Under the pieces are notes generated by a model. The model made no database searches and was not told the DNA's origin. It saw only the letters and a list, made by a program, of their open reading frames with translations. Shown here in pieces: positions 54,314-61,985 of a stretch of 64,000 nucleotides of DNA. The translations under genes and the position numbers were made by a program. The stretch's first letter is position 1. Every line of letters begins with the position of its first letter. This stretch comes from Loktanella sp. SALINAS62 (GTDB taxonomy: Bacteria; Pseudomonadota; Alphaproteobacteria; Rhodobacterales; Rhodobacteraceae). The stretch is taken from NCBI RefSeq assembly GCF_018263905.1, contig NZ_JAAFZU010000016.1, positions 1 through 64,000 of the forward strand, written 5' to 3'.

Positions 54314-55488
54314 TGCTGTTCCTCTCTGTGATCGCGGCGAAAGGGGCCATAGCTGGTCAACACCTCTATGTCTTCGTCCACCGCGCGGGTTTCGGCTTGC
54401 ACGTATCGGGCGATCGCGTCCCGAAAACCAGGGTCCGCGATCCAGTGCAGCGAATGGGTGGCGACGGGCAGATAGCCGCGCGCCAGTTTGTGTTCGCCCT
54501 GCGCACCTGCCTCGACCCGGTCCATGCCGTGCTGGATGGCAAAATCGATGGCCTGATAATAGCACAATTCGAAATGTAGCGCGGGGTGATATTCGGTGCT
54601 GCCCCAGTAGCGGCCGAACAGCGTATCGCGCCCGATGAAATTCAGCGCCCCCGCGACAGGGCGGTCGCCGTCCAGCGCCAGCACCAACAGCATGTCGTCG
54701 CGCAAGTGTTTCTGCGCATGGTCAAAAAACGCCCGCGTCAGATAGGGTGTGCCCCATTTGCGGTTGCCAGTATCCTGATAGAACCGCCAGAACGCATCCC
54801 AGTGGTGTGGCTGGATCGCGTCGCCTGTCAGTTGCACGATGGTGCCGCCGAAATCCTGCGCCTGTGCGCGTTCCTTGCGGATATTCTTGCGCTTGCGACT
54901 GGACAGGGCCGCCAGAAAGGCGTCGAAATTCGCATAACTGTCGTTGACCCAGTGAAACTGTTGCCCGGTGCGGCGCATCAGGCCCATATCCGCACCGGCC
55001 AGCGCCTCTGCTTCTGTGCAGAACGTGGCGTGGACCGATGACAGGTCGTTGTCGGATGCGATTTGCACCGCCCCTTGCACCAGTGCGGACATGCCCACCG
55101 CCTCGAACCCTGGTCGGGTCAGAAAACGGCGACCCGTGGCGGGGGTAAAGGGCACCGCGATCTGCAACTTGGGATAATAAGCGCCGCCTGCGTTTTCATA
55201 GGCATGCGCCCAGTTGTGATCAAAGATGTATTCGCCCTGTGAATGCCCCTTTGCATAAAGCGGACAGACAGCGATCACCTGACCGTCCGACCGCGCCACC
55301 AGATAGCGGGGCTGCCAGCCGCTGCGCCCGCCGACGGAACCTGAATCTTCGAGCGCGCGCAAAAACCGATAGGTTGTGAACGGGTCCACCGGCCGCCCGT
55401 CGCCGGGACAGGCGCAGGCGTCCCAATCCGTGGGGTCAATATCGTCCAGAGTTGGCAGGGCCGTCAGTTCGATGGGGGTGTCATTCAT
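54310..55488 (-). CDS. GNAT-like peptidogalycan biosynthesis/FemAB-type protein (DUF482)
   Basis: A 392-residue protein of the COG3146-type family with two tandem GNAT-like folds. Marks include [28 protein letters not shown] (cut), [29 protein letters not shown] (cut), [17 protein letters not shown] and the C-terminal [13 protein letters not shown] followed by [15 protein letters not shown]. It probably transfers an acyl or aminoacyl group, target unknown. Stop overlaps phhB start by four bases. Confidence 0.85.
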   Translation of the reverse strand: MNDTPIELTALPTLDDIDPTDWDACACPGDGRPVDPFTTYRFLRALEDSGSVGGRSGWQPRYLVARSDGQVIAVCPLYAKGHSQGEYIFDHNWAHAYENAGGAYYPKLQIAVPFTPATGRRFLTRPGFEAVGMSALVQGAVQIASDNDLSSVHATFCTEAEALAGADMGLMRRTGQQFHWVNDSYANFDAFLAALSSRKRKNIRKERAQAQDFGGTIVQLTGDAIQPHHWDAFWRFYQDTGNRKWGTPYLTRAFFDHAQKHLRDDMLLVLALDGDRPVAGALNFIGRDTLFGRYWGSTEYHPALHFELCYYQAIDFAIQHGMDRVEAGAQGEHKLARGYLPVATHSLHWIADPGFRDAIARYVQAETRAVDEDIEVLTSYGPFRRDHREEQQ

Positions 55489-55519
55489 CTGGTGCAAAGT
55501 GGGCGCCGGTCTGCAACCG

Positions 55520-56269
55520 TCAAGCCGGATATCGTTCGAATGTGATGTTGTCGGCCGTTTTGCGGGCTTCTGCCTCTTGTTCGGGCGATGTGATCGTCCA
55601 TGCAAGGATACGTGCCCCCTTTGCCTTCAGCGCCGCGATACGCGGATGGTCCAGTTCGTTGCGATCATGACTGATGAAACAGGCGCCCGCATGGTCGTAG
55701 TCTGGGATCGTGGCAAGCCGTTCCAGCGTGGGCGTTGGAATCGTGGGCCAGCCCGCGACATCAAAACCGCCGGTCGTTAGCCCGCGCGGGATTTCAGGCG
55801 CAATCCGCGCAATTTCTGCAACATGATGTGGGTTGAACGACATCACGGCCACGTCGCCGGTATAGTGTTTCAGCAGGGCCGCAATGGCACGACCAATCGG
55901 CCCCGTGCTGGGGCCCAGCGCGCCGTCCTGATCCTTGATTTCCAGCAAAAGCGGGACGCGGCCCGCAACTTCTGTCAGCACCCGGTCAAGGGTCGGCACG
56001 GTGCCGGGGTCGCCCATCAGCGGAATCTGCGCCAGTTGCGCGCTGCTGCGCTGGGCGATCGGCCCCATTTCAACCGTCATGCGGCGCAGGTCGTAATCAT
56101 GAAACACCACAGGCACCCCGTCAGACGCGCATTGCAGGTCAAGTTCGATGCCATAGCCCGCGGCGACCGCGGCCTTGATCGATGACATCGCGTTTTCGAC
56201 GCGCCCGGCACGTGCGTCATGAAAAGCGCGGTGCGCGATGGGGCGGGTCAGAAAGCTTTCAGGCAGCAT
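55520..56269 (-). CDS. Glycerophosphodiester phosphodiesterase
   Basis: Hydrolyses glycerophosphodiesters from phospholipid turnover to glycerol 3-phosphate and an alcohol. The 249-residue TIM-barrel enzyme has the catalytic histidine in AHRAFHD, VENAMSS, the metal-binding IELDLQCASDG and the second histidine in VVFHDYDL. No signal peptide, so it is cytoplasmic. Its start overlaps the ridA stop as TGATG, which fixes the ATG at 56269 over a GTG one codon earlier. Confidence 0.92.
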   Translation of the reverse strand: MLPESFLTRPIAHRAFHDARAGRVENAMSSIKAAVAAGYGIELDLQCASDGVPVVFHDYDLRRMTVEMGPIAQRSSAQLAQIPLMGDPGTVPTLDRVLTEVAGRVPLLLEIKDQDGALGPSTGPIGRAIAALLKHYTGDVAVMSFNPHHVAEIARIAPEIPRGLTTGGFDVAGWPTIPTPTLERLATIPDYDHAGACFISHDRNELDHPRIAALKAKGARILAWTITSPEQEAEARKTADNITFERYPA

Positions 56270-56730
56270 CACGTGATTTCAAAGATCGCTTCGATCTCGA
56301 CCATGACGCCAAGGGGCAGGCTGGCGGCGGATACGGCCGATCTGGCATGACGGCCCTTGTCGCCCAAGGCGTCGACCAGAAAATCGGACGCGCCATTGAT
56401 GACGCGGGGCTGGTCTGTGAAACCGCTGGTGGAATTCACAAAGCCGGTCAGTTTGACCACGCGGGCCAGCCGGTCGATATCGCCGTCGCAAGCCGCCTTG
56501 AGCTGTGCCAAAAGGCTGATGGCGCAGGCACGTGCGGCAATGGCGCCTTCTTCGACGGTGGCGGTTTCGCCCAGTTTGCCCAACATGTTGCCGTTCGGTC
56601 CCTGCGAAATCTGGCCCGAAACATAGACCATGTTCCCTGACACCACGAAGGGCACATAATTTGCGGCAGGTGCTGGGGCGTCGGGCAAGGTCACACCCAT
56701 CTGGGCGAGTTTGTTTTCAATCATGCTCAT
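56269..56730 (-). CDS. RidA-family protein (YjgF/YER057c/UK114)
   Basis: A 153-residue enamine/imine deaminase-like protein: YVPFVVSGNMVYVSGQIS and the conserved arginine in ARSAVSAASLPLGVMVEIEAI (cut). This longer subgroup differs from canonical RidA (about 128 residues) and often lacks deaminase activity, so the role is open. The start MSMIENKL was chosen over a longer frame. Coupled to the GDPD gene by TGATG; the type I secretion pair is upstream with 55 bases between. Confidence 0.87.
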   Translation of the reverse strand: MSMIENKLAQMGVTLPDAPAPAANYVPFVVSGNMVYVSGQISQGPNGNMLGKLGETATVEEGAIAARACAISLLAQLKAACDGDIDRLARVVKLTGFVNSTSGFTDQPRVINGASDFLVDALGDKGRHARSAVSAASLPLGVMVEIEAIFEIT

Positions 56731-56785
56731 GTCGTGGCTCCTGTCGGTTTGACGCGACGCTACGCGGGCCGGACTGCAAGAGCAA

Positions 56786-58087
56786 TCACGACTCGCGGAA
56801 TGCGCGGGCAAAGTAGTCGGACAGGGGTTTAACCAGATAGACCAGCGGTGCGCGCTCCGCCGTGCGGATGTATGTTTCGACGGGCATGCCGGGAATCAAG
56901 GTCATGCCATCCGGCAGGCGGGCAGCCTCGCCTTCATTCAGTGTCACCTCTGCCCGGTAGAATGACTGATGTGTCAGATCATCCTCAAACGCGTCCGCGC
57001 CGATCCGTGCGATGGTGCCAAATAATGCGGGCGTCTGCCGCTGATCGAACGCTGGGAACCGCACGGTCACATCCTGCCCGGTAAATATGTGGTCGATATC
57101 CGTGACTGCAACGAATGCTGTGATAATCGGTGCACGATCCTGCGGCACCAAATACAGCAGGGGGTCAGCCGCGCGAACGACCGATCGTGGCGCAAAGACT
57201 TGCAAGCCGTGAACGACGCCCGACATGGGCGCCCGAATATCCAGACGGTCGATCTGTTGGCGCAGCACGCGTCTGCGTTCGGCCAGTTCCAAAGCGGATG
57301 CCTGCAAATCCGGTAATTGCGCAACAGCCTCTGTCCGGCGCGTCGTCATCAGTCCTGCGATTGCCAGTTCGATTTCCCTGATCCGGGCGTCGGCTTCGCT
57401 AAGACGTGCGACGATATCGCCCATGCGACCGGAAACATCGGCGCGTTCCCTGCGCAATGTCAGAACGCGGTGGGCCGGTGCAAGCCCGCGATCCAACAGG
57501 GATTGCTGGTCCGCCAATTCGGCGCTGATCAGCGCGTCCTGCGCCACCAGTGCGGCGTGCCGGGCTGCCAACCCCGCTATCTGCGCTGTGATCTGCGCGC
57601 GTTGTTGTTCCAGTTGGTTGGCACTGGCGCTGATACTGTCCCGGCGTGTCATGAACAGGGTCAGTTGGCCGTCGATCTGATTCCGCGCAATCGGCCCCGC
57701 GCCCAGCAGGTCAGGGGCAAAGGTCACTTTGTCCGCGCCATCGCGTTCCGCCGTCAGCCGGGCCATGCGCGCGCGCGTGTCAAAATACTGTGCATCAAGC
57801 GTGGCCAGTTCGCCCGTCATCGTGTCAGCGTCCAGCGCGATCAACAGGTCCCCCGCTGCGACGCGCTGCCCTTCGGTGACGGCGATCCGTTTGACCACGC
57901 CTCCGTCGGGGTGTTGAACGACCTGACGGTTGCCAGCCACCTCGACCCTGCCGGGACTGACCACCGCGCCTGCGATGTTGGCAAAGACGGCCCAGCCCCC
58001 GATCCCGCCGATCAGAATCAGTAATGCCAGACCGCCGCTGATCAGATACGGCTTGGCGGACCAGCGTGCAGGGTCGACCGATGTCAT
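56786..58087 (-). CDS. Type I secretion periplasmic adaptor (HlyD/PrtE family)
   Basis: The membrane-fusion protein of a type I secretion system, 433 residues. One N-terminal transmembrane helix (about residues 15-38, LALLILIGGIGGWAVFANI), the lipoyl-like half-motif (VVSPGRVEVAGNRQVVQHPDGG, cut), a long coiled-coil hairpin (about residues 95-280), and the C-terminal beta-barrel with DRAPIITAFVAVTDID. It connects the ABC exporter to an outer-membrane TolC-type duct, which is not encoded here. Its start overlaps the stop of the ABC gene by four bases. Confidence 0.92.
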   Translation of the reverse strand: MTSVDPARWSAKPYLISGGLALLILIGGIGGWAVFANIAGAVVSPGRVEVAGNRQVVQHPDGGVVKRIAVTEGQRVAAGDLLIALDADTMTGELATLDAQYFDTRARMARLTAERDGADKVTFAPDLLGAGPIARNQIDGQLTLFMTRRDSISASANQLEQQRAQITAQIAGLAARHAALVAQDALISAELADQQSLLDRGLAPAHRVLTLRRERADVSGRMGDIVARLSEADARIREIELAIAGLMTTRRTEAVAQLPDLQASALELAERRRVLRQQIDRLDIRAPMSGVVHGLQVFAPRSVVRAADPLLYLVPQDRAPIITAFVAVTDIDHIFTGQDVTVRFPAFDQRQTPALFGTIARIGADAFEDDLTHQSFYRAEVTLNEGEAARLPDGMTLIPGMPVETYIRTAERAPLVYLVKPLSDYFARAFRES

Positions 58088-59829
58088 GACCGCCCCGCGA
58101 CCCGTGGCGAGTCAATCGGATGCGCACCCGGTCGATGGACCACATCCCGCAGAACGTCATCCGGACTGCCAAACGCACGGCGGGTGCCGTTTTCCAGCAT
58201 CAACAGCAGGTCGCAGTCCTGAATGGCGGCCGGACGATGGGCCATAATGACAATCGATTTGCCATCCGCCTTTGCCATCCGGATCGCGTTCGTCAGGGCG
58301 ACCGATCCTGCGTTGTCCAGATTGCTGTCGGGTTCGTCAAACACCAGCATCACGGGGTCACCGTATAATGCACGCGCAAGCCCAATCCGCTGGATCTGCC
58401 CCCCGGACAAGCCGCCGTCCTGGGCGGTGACATCCGTGTCATACCCGTCCGGAAGCGACAGGATCATGTCATGCGCGCCGGCTGCGCGGGCCGCGGCGAT
58501 GACAGCAGCATCATCGGGTTTCACCGACATGCGGGCGATGTTGTCCCTGATCGTTCCGTCGCTCAGTTGCACTCTTTGTGGCAGATACCCGATGTGCTGA
58601 CCTAGAAAATCGGGATCGTATTGGTCTAGTGTCGCCCCATCCAGCCGGATCACCCCGCCTGCCGGGGCCCAAATGCCTGTCAGCGCATAGGCCAGCGCGG
58701 ATTTGCCCGCACCCGATGGTCCGATCACGCCGAGCGCCTGACCGGGGGCAAGGTCAAAACTGATCATGCGCACCGCAGCCTGACGCTGGCCCGGCGGTAC
58801 GACGGTTATCTGATCAACGCAGATGCGGCCCAGCGGCTTTGGCAGCGTGGTGCGGGTCGCCGGTAAGGGCGTATTCGCCAAAAGGACAGTCAGATTGCGC
58901 CATCCTTCGCGCGCCTGCGACAGTAAAGCCCATTGGCTGACGATCTGTTCCACCGGGGCCAATGCGCGTCCCATCAGAACGGATGCGGCGATCATCGCCC
59001 CCGGGGTCAGGACCCCACGCAGCACCAGAAACGCCCCCAGCCCCAACATGGCCGTTTGAATGAACAGGCGAAATGTCTTGATGAACGTGGTAAAGCCGGT
59101 GCGGATATCGACCGTTGCCATGGTTGCGTCCAGCGCCGCAGCGCGCGCGGTTTGCCACCGATTGACACTGGCCTCCTGCATACCCAGCGCCACGATCGTG
59201 TCACGACTGGCCCTTGTCTGGTGGTGAAGGCGGTCGGCAATCCGTGTGGCGTCGTGTAGCCGGTCCAATGGCCCCCGTATGACCACGTGATTTGCGAAAG
59301 CAGCCCCTACAAGCACCGCGCCGCCGCCCAATGCCAGCAAAGCCAGCCCGGGGTGAAAGATGAAAATGCCCAACAGAAACAGCGGCACCCATGGCAGATC
59401 GAACAGCGCCGCAAAGCCGGGCGAGGTCAGGCCGCGTTGCACCTTATCCAGATCATGCGGGCCGAAATGCGCCGTCGGTCCGCCCCGGGACTGTGCCTGC
59501 GCCCGCAGTGTCGCCATAAAAACCCGCCGGTCCAGACGCATCTGGAATCTGGCGGCCACCCGGGCCATGATCAATCCCCGTGCGTGATCCAGGACGCCCA
59601 TGATACCAAACAGGAATGTCGCCAGCACCGAAAGCGCGACCAGCGTTTCCAGACTGCGCGACCCCAGGACGCGATCATAGACATTCAGCATATAGAACGG
59701 CGCCGTCAGCATCAGCAGGTTCACAAAAAGGCTGAACACCAGAACGACCCTGTAAAGCGCACGTCCTTCGCGCCGGGCAAGTGCCAGTTCAGCGGCGCCT
59801 TGACGTGACGTGTTTGCCGGATACGGCAT
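58084..59829 (-). CDS. Type I secretion ABC transporter (permease-ATPase fusion, PrtD family)
   Basis: A 581-residue half-transporter that secretes a protein directly to the outside. It has six transmembrane helices (about residues 30-300) and a nucleotide-binding domain with Walker A GPSGAGKSAL, signature LSGGQIQRIGLARAL and Walker B VMLVFDEPDSNLDN. There is no N-terminal C39-like domain, as in PrtD/RsaD exporters whose substrates carry RTX repeats. No RTX protein or TolC lies in the window. The start MPYPANTSRQ has AAAGG at proper distance; the longer frame is not supported. Confidence 0.93.
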   Translation of the reverse strand: MPYPANTSRQGAAELALARREGRALYRVVLVFSLFVNLLMLTAPFYMLNVYDRVLGSRSLETLVALSVLATFLFGIMGVLDHARGLIMARVAARFQMRLDRRVFMATLRAQAQSRGGPTAHFGPHDLDKVQRGLTSPGFAALFDLPWVPLFLLGIFIFHPGLALLALGGGAVLVGAAFANHVVIRGPLDRLHDATRIADRLHHQTRASRDTIVALGMQEASVNRWQTARAAALDATMATVDIRTGFTTFIKTFRLFIQTAMLGLGAFLVLRGVLTPGAMIAASVLMGRALAPVEQIVSQWALLSQAREGWRNLTVLLANTPLPATRTTLPKPLGRICVDQITVVPPGQRQAAVRMISFDLAPGQALGVIGPSGAGKSALAYALTGIWAPAGGVIRLDGATLDQYDPDFLGQHIGYLPQRVQLSDGTIRDNIARMSVKPDDAAVIAAARAAGAHDMILSLPDGYDTDVTAQDGGLSGGQIQRIGLARALYGDPVMLVFDEPDSNLDNAGSVALTNAIRMAKADGKSIVIMAHRPAAIQDCDLLLMLENGTRRAFGSPDDVLRDVVHRPGAHPIDSPRVAGRS

Positions 59830-59982
59830 GCCGTGCCTTTCGTGGTGGGGCCAGGATATGCTGCTGCGGCCCGTTTCACGAACAGACTGCGCCATGGCAG
59901 GTTAAGGTCACGTTGACCGTCCCGCGTGACATAAGGCTGTGATCTGCGTATCCTTTTGCCGAACCAGAGAGGAGCAACCAAA

Positions 59983-60405
59983 ATGCGCATGAAAATCGCA
60001 GTGACCGGCCTGTGTCTCATCGCGTTGCCTGCAACTGGTGGACCCTATGACGGGACATTCAAACAGGCCGCGAACGCCGAATGTGACCTTGTCGGCGTCG
60101 ATGGCGGGTCCGTGCGGATCGCCGATGGCATCTTTTACGGCGTCGAACTGCAATGCCGCATGTCGGACCCGGTCAACGTGCTGGAAATGGATGCGTTGCT
60201 TTACACCATGGAATGCAGCGGTGACGATCAGATGTTCACCGAACGCGCGATGGTGATGGACAAGGCCGAAGACGACGGCATCATCATGGTCTGGAACGGA
60301 TACGCCTTCGTCTATGACCGCTGCGACCCGACGCCTGCCGTGACAATCGATACGCCTTCCACGCCGGATGACACGATTTCATCGGATGTCGCCCCGGAAA
60401 ACTGA
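59983..60405 (+). CDS. Small secreted four-cysteine protein, unknown function
   Basis: A 140-residue protein with signal MRMKIAVTGLCLIALPATG. The mature region has cysteines at 34, 58, 78 and 114, suggesting two disulfides, acidic composition and a proline/threonine-rich, disordered tail (DTPSTPDDTISSDVAPEN). Short beta strands are suggested (GTFKQAANAECDLV, GGSVRIADGIFYGVELQC, cut). No family recognised. It is divergent from the type I exporter gene, with about 150 bases between, but has no RTX repeats and carries a Sec signal, so it is not its cargo. GAGAGGAG precedes the start. Confidence 0.75.
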   Translation: MRMKIAVTGLCLIALPATGGPYDGTFKQAANAECDLVGVDGGSVRIADGIFYGVELQCRMSDPVNVLEMDALLYTMECSGDDQMFTERAMVMDKAEDDGIIMVWNGYAFVYDRCDPTPAVTIDTPSTPDDTISSDVAPEN

Positions 60406-60463
60406 GCGCCATATCGGACTTTTCGCCTTGTTCCCCCCCCGATCTCCCGTTACACCAGCCAAC

Positions 60464-60553
60464 GGAGATGTGGCCGAGTGGTCGAAGGCGCTCCCCTGCT
60501 AAGGGAGTATACCGGGAACGGTATCGAGGGTTCGAATCCCTTCGTCTCCGCCA
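60464..60553 (+). tRNA. tRNA-Ser (anticodon GCT)
   Basis: A 90-base gene with a long variable arm typical of serine tRNA. Acceptor stem GGAGATG pairs with CGTCTCC, followed by G and an encoded CCA. Anticodon loop CTGCTAA gives GCT. The variable arm is TATACCGGGAACGGTATCG-like, and the T-loop GGGTTCGAATCCC. An integrase gene follows in the same direction, which marks it as an island attachment site. Confidence 0.97.
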
Positions 60554-60678
60554 TTTCCTTTTCGTAGATACTGCTAAGTATCTGTAATCGGACATATTTA
60601 TGGCGCATTTACCTCCCACCATCTACAACTTGTAGCGATTCCGCACCGAAGAATGTGGGATGAAATGTGGGACGGAAT
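60554..60678. promoter_or_regulatory. Repeat-rich spacer between tRNA-Ser and the integrase
   Basis: This 125-base stretch contains a hairpin AGATACT-GCTA-AGTATCT (60566-60583), a 13-base near-palindrome CTACAA-C-TTGTAG (60623-60635), and two direct copies of AATGTGGGA (60652-60660 and 60664-60672, period 12), with a reversed TCCCAC at 60614-60619. These look like arm-type integrase or excisionase binding sites, or an integrase promoter-operator. The second direct repeat ends seven bases before the integrase ATG. Confidence 0.5.
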
Positions 60679-61956
60679 ATGAGCACAGATTTCAGCACCG
60701 GGCGCCGCATCGGCGTAAAGTCAGGACCGCACGTCGAGCGCAAGCTCAACGCGACATTCGTGAAAAAAGCGCCGCCGGGCCGATACTGCGATGGCGGCGG
60801 CCTGATACTGCACGTCGATAGAACCGGGGCTCGTCGGTGGTTTCTCCGGGTCGTTGCCCACGGTGTCCGCAAGGACTACGGCATCGGCCCCCTTTCGTTC
60901 GTGTCGCTGACGGAGGCGCGCGAGACAGCCGGGAAGATGCGCAAAATCGCCCGGATGGGGGGCGATCCACTGATGGTCCGGCACGAGCACCAGTCGGCAG
61001 CGATGACGTTCAGGAAGGCGGCACAGGAAGTGCACGATTTCCGCATCCGGGATACGAGCCGCAACGGCAAGCATATCGACCAGTGGTGGAACACGCTCGA
61101 ACACTACGTCTTTCCAACCTTCGGCGATCTCTCCGTGTCCGAGATCACCGGGAAGATGGTTGTCGATGTCCTGAAACCGATCTGGCGCGAGAAGCCCGAG
61201 ACGGCCAGACGCGTGCTCCAGCGGATCGACGTCGTGCTGCAATGGTGCGAGGTTCAGGGCTGGCGCGATCAGGCGATCCCCGTGAAAGGCATCCGCAACG
61301 CGCTCGGGAAGCAGGGCGACCGAGTAAAGCACTTCGAGGCGATTTCCCACTTCCAAGTCGCGGACCTGATGGCCGCACTCACGGAAGTTCCCGGCGTTGG
61401 CTCTGCCGCTCTCCGCTTCACGATCCTTACGGCCTCACGCTCCGGCCCAGTGAGGCTGGCGCGTTGGGACGAGTTCTCGAACTGGGACAACACCTGGACT
61501 GTCCCCGAGGAACATATGAAGGGCGGGAAGAAGTTCGTCGTGCCGCTGTCCTTCACAGCCAGAAATATCATCCTCGCGCAGCGCGAGATTGCCGGAAATT
61601 TCGAACTCGTTTTCCCGTCCCCACGAGACGGAAAGAAAAAAATCTCGGAAAACACGATGGCGAAGATCCTGAAAAAATTTCACCCCGGCGCGACTGTTCA
61701 CGGAATGCGCAGCGCATTTCGCGACTGGTGCGAAGAGTTTGCCGAGAACGTTCCGAGGGAGGTCAAAGAGGCGGCACTTGCTCACGCAAGCGGGGACAAG
61801 GTCGATGAAGCATATCGCCGGACGATCTACCTCGATCATCGTGAAAACCTGATGGAGGTCTGGGGGCTCTACGCAACAGGCGTGGGCGGAACCTACGCGG
61901 ACCTTGTCAAGCGTGCGACGAGTCTGAAATACCTTGAAGTTGATGCTGCCGAATAA
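60679..61956 (+). CDS. Tyrosine-type site-specific integrase (P4-like island integrase)
   Basis: A 425-residue recombinase for insertion and excision of the right-hand island. The N-terminal arm-binding domain (DUF4102 type) is DGGGLILHVDRTGARRWFLRV (cut), a core-binding region follows (residues 110-200), then the catalytic domain with Arg in ASRSGPVRLARW, His-x2-Arg in HGMRSAFRDW, and the nucleophile Tyr in DEAYRRTIYL. All catalytic residues seem intact. The ATG was chosen over an in-frame GTG four codons earlier. Codon choice (many CTC, CGG, GAG) differs from the core genes, consistent with transfer. Confidence 0.93.
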   Translation: MSTDFSTGRRIGVKSGPHVERKLNATFVKKAPPGRYCDGGGLILHVDRTGARRWFLRVVAHGVRKDYGIGPLSFVSLTEARETAGKMRKIARMGGDPLMVRHEHQSAAMTFRKAAQEVHDFRIRDTSRNGKHIDQWWNTLEHYVFPTFGDLSVSEITGKMVVDVLKPIWREKPETARRVLQRIDVVLQWCEVQGWRDQAIPVKGIRNALGKQGDRVKHFEAISHFQVADLMAALTEVPGVGSAALRFTILTASRSGPVRLARWDEFSNWDNTWTVPEEHMKGGKKFVVPLSFTARNIILAQREIAGNFELVFPSPRDGKKKISENTMAKILKKFHPGATVHGMRSAFRDWCEEFAENVPREVKEAALAHASGDKVDEAYRRTIYLDHRENLMEVWGLYATGVGGTYADLVKRATSLKYLEVDAAE

Positions 61957-61985
61957 CGCCAGTGCGTGCAAGTAAGGGGAACAAG

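Noticed and set aside
59983-60405. Substrate of the adjacent type I secretion system
   Set aside because: It has an N-terminal Sec signal and no glycine-rich RTX repeats, so it should be exported by another route.
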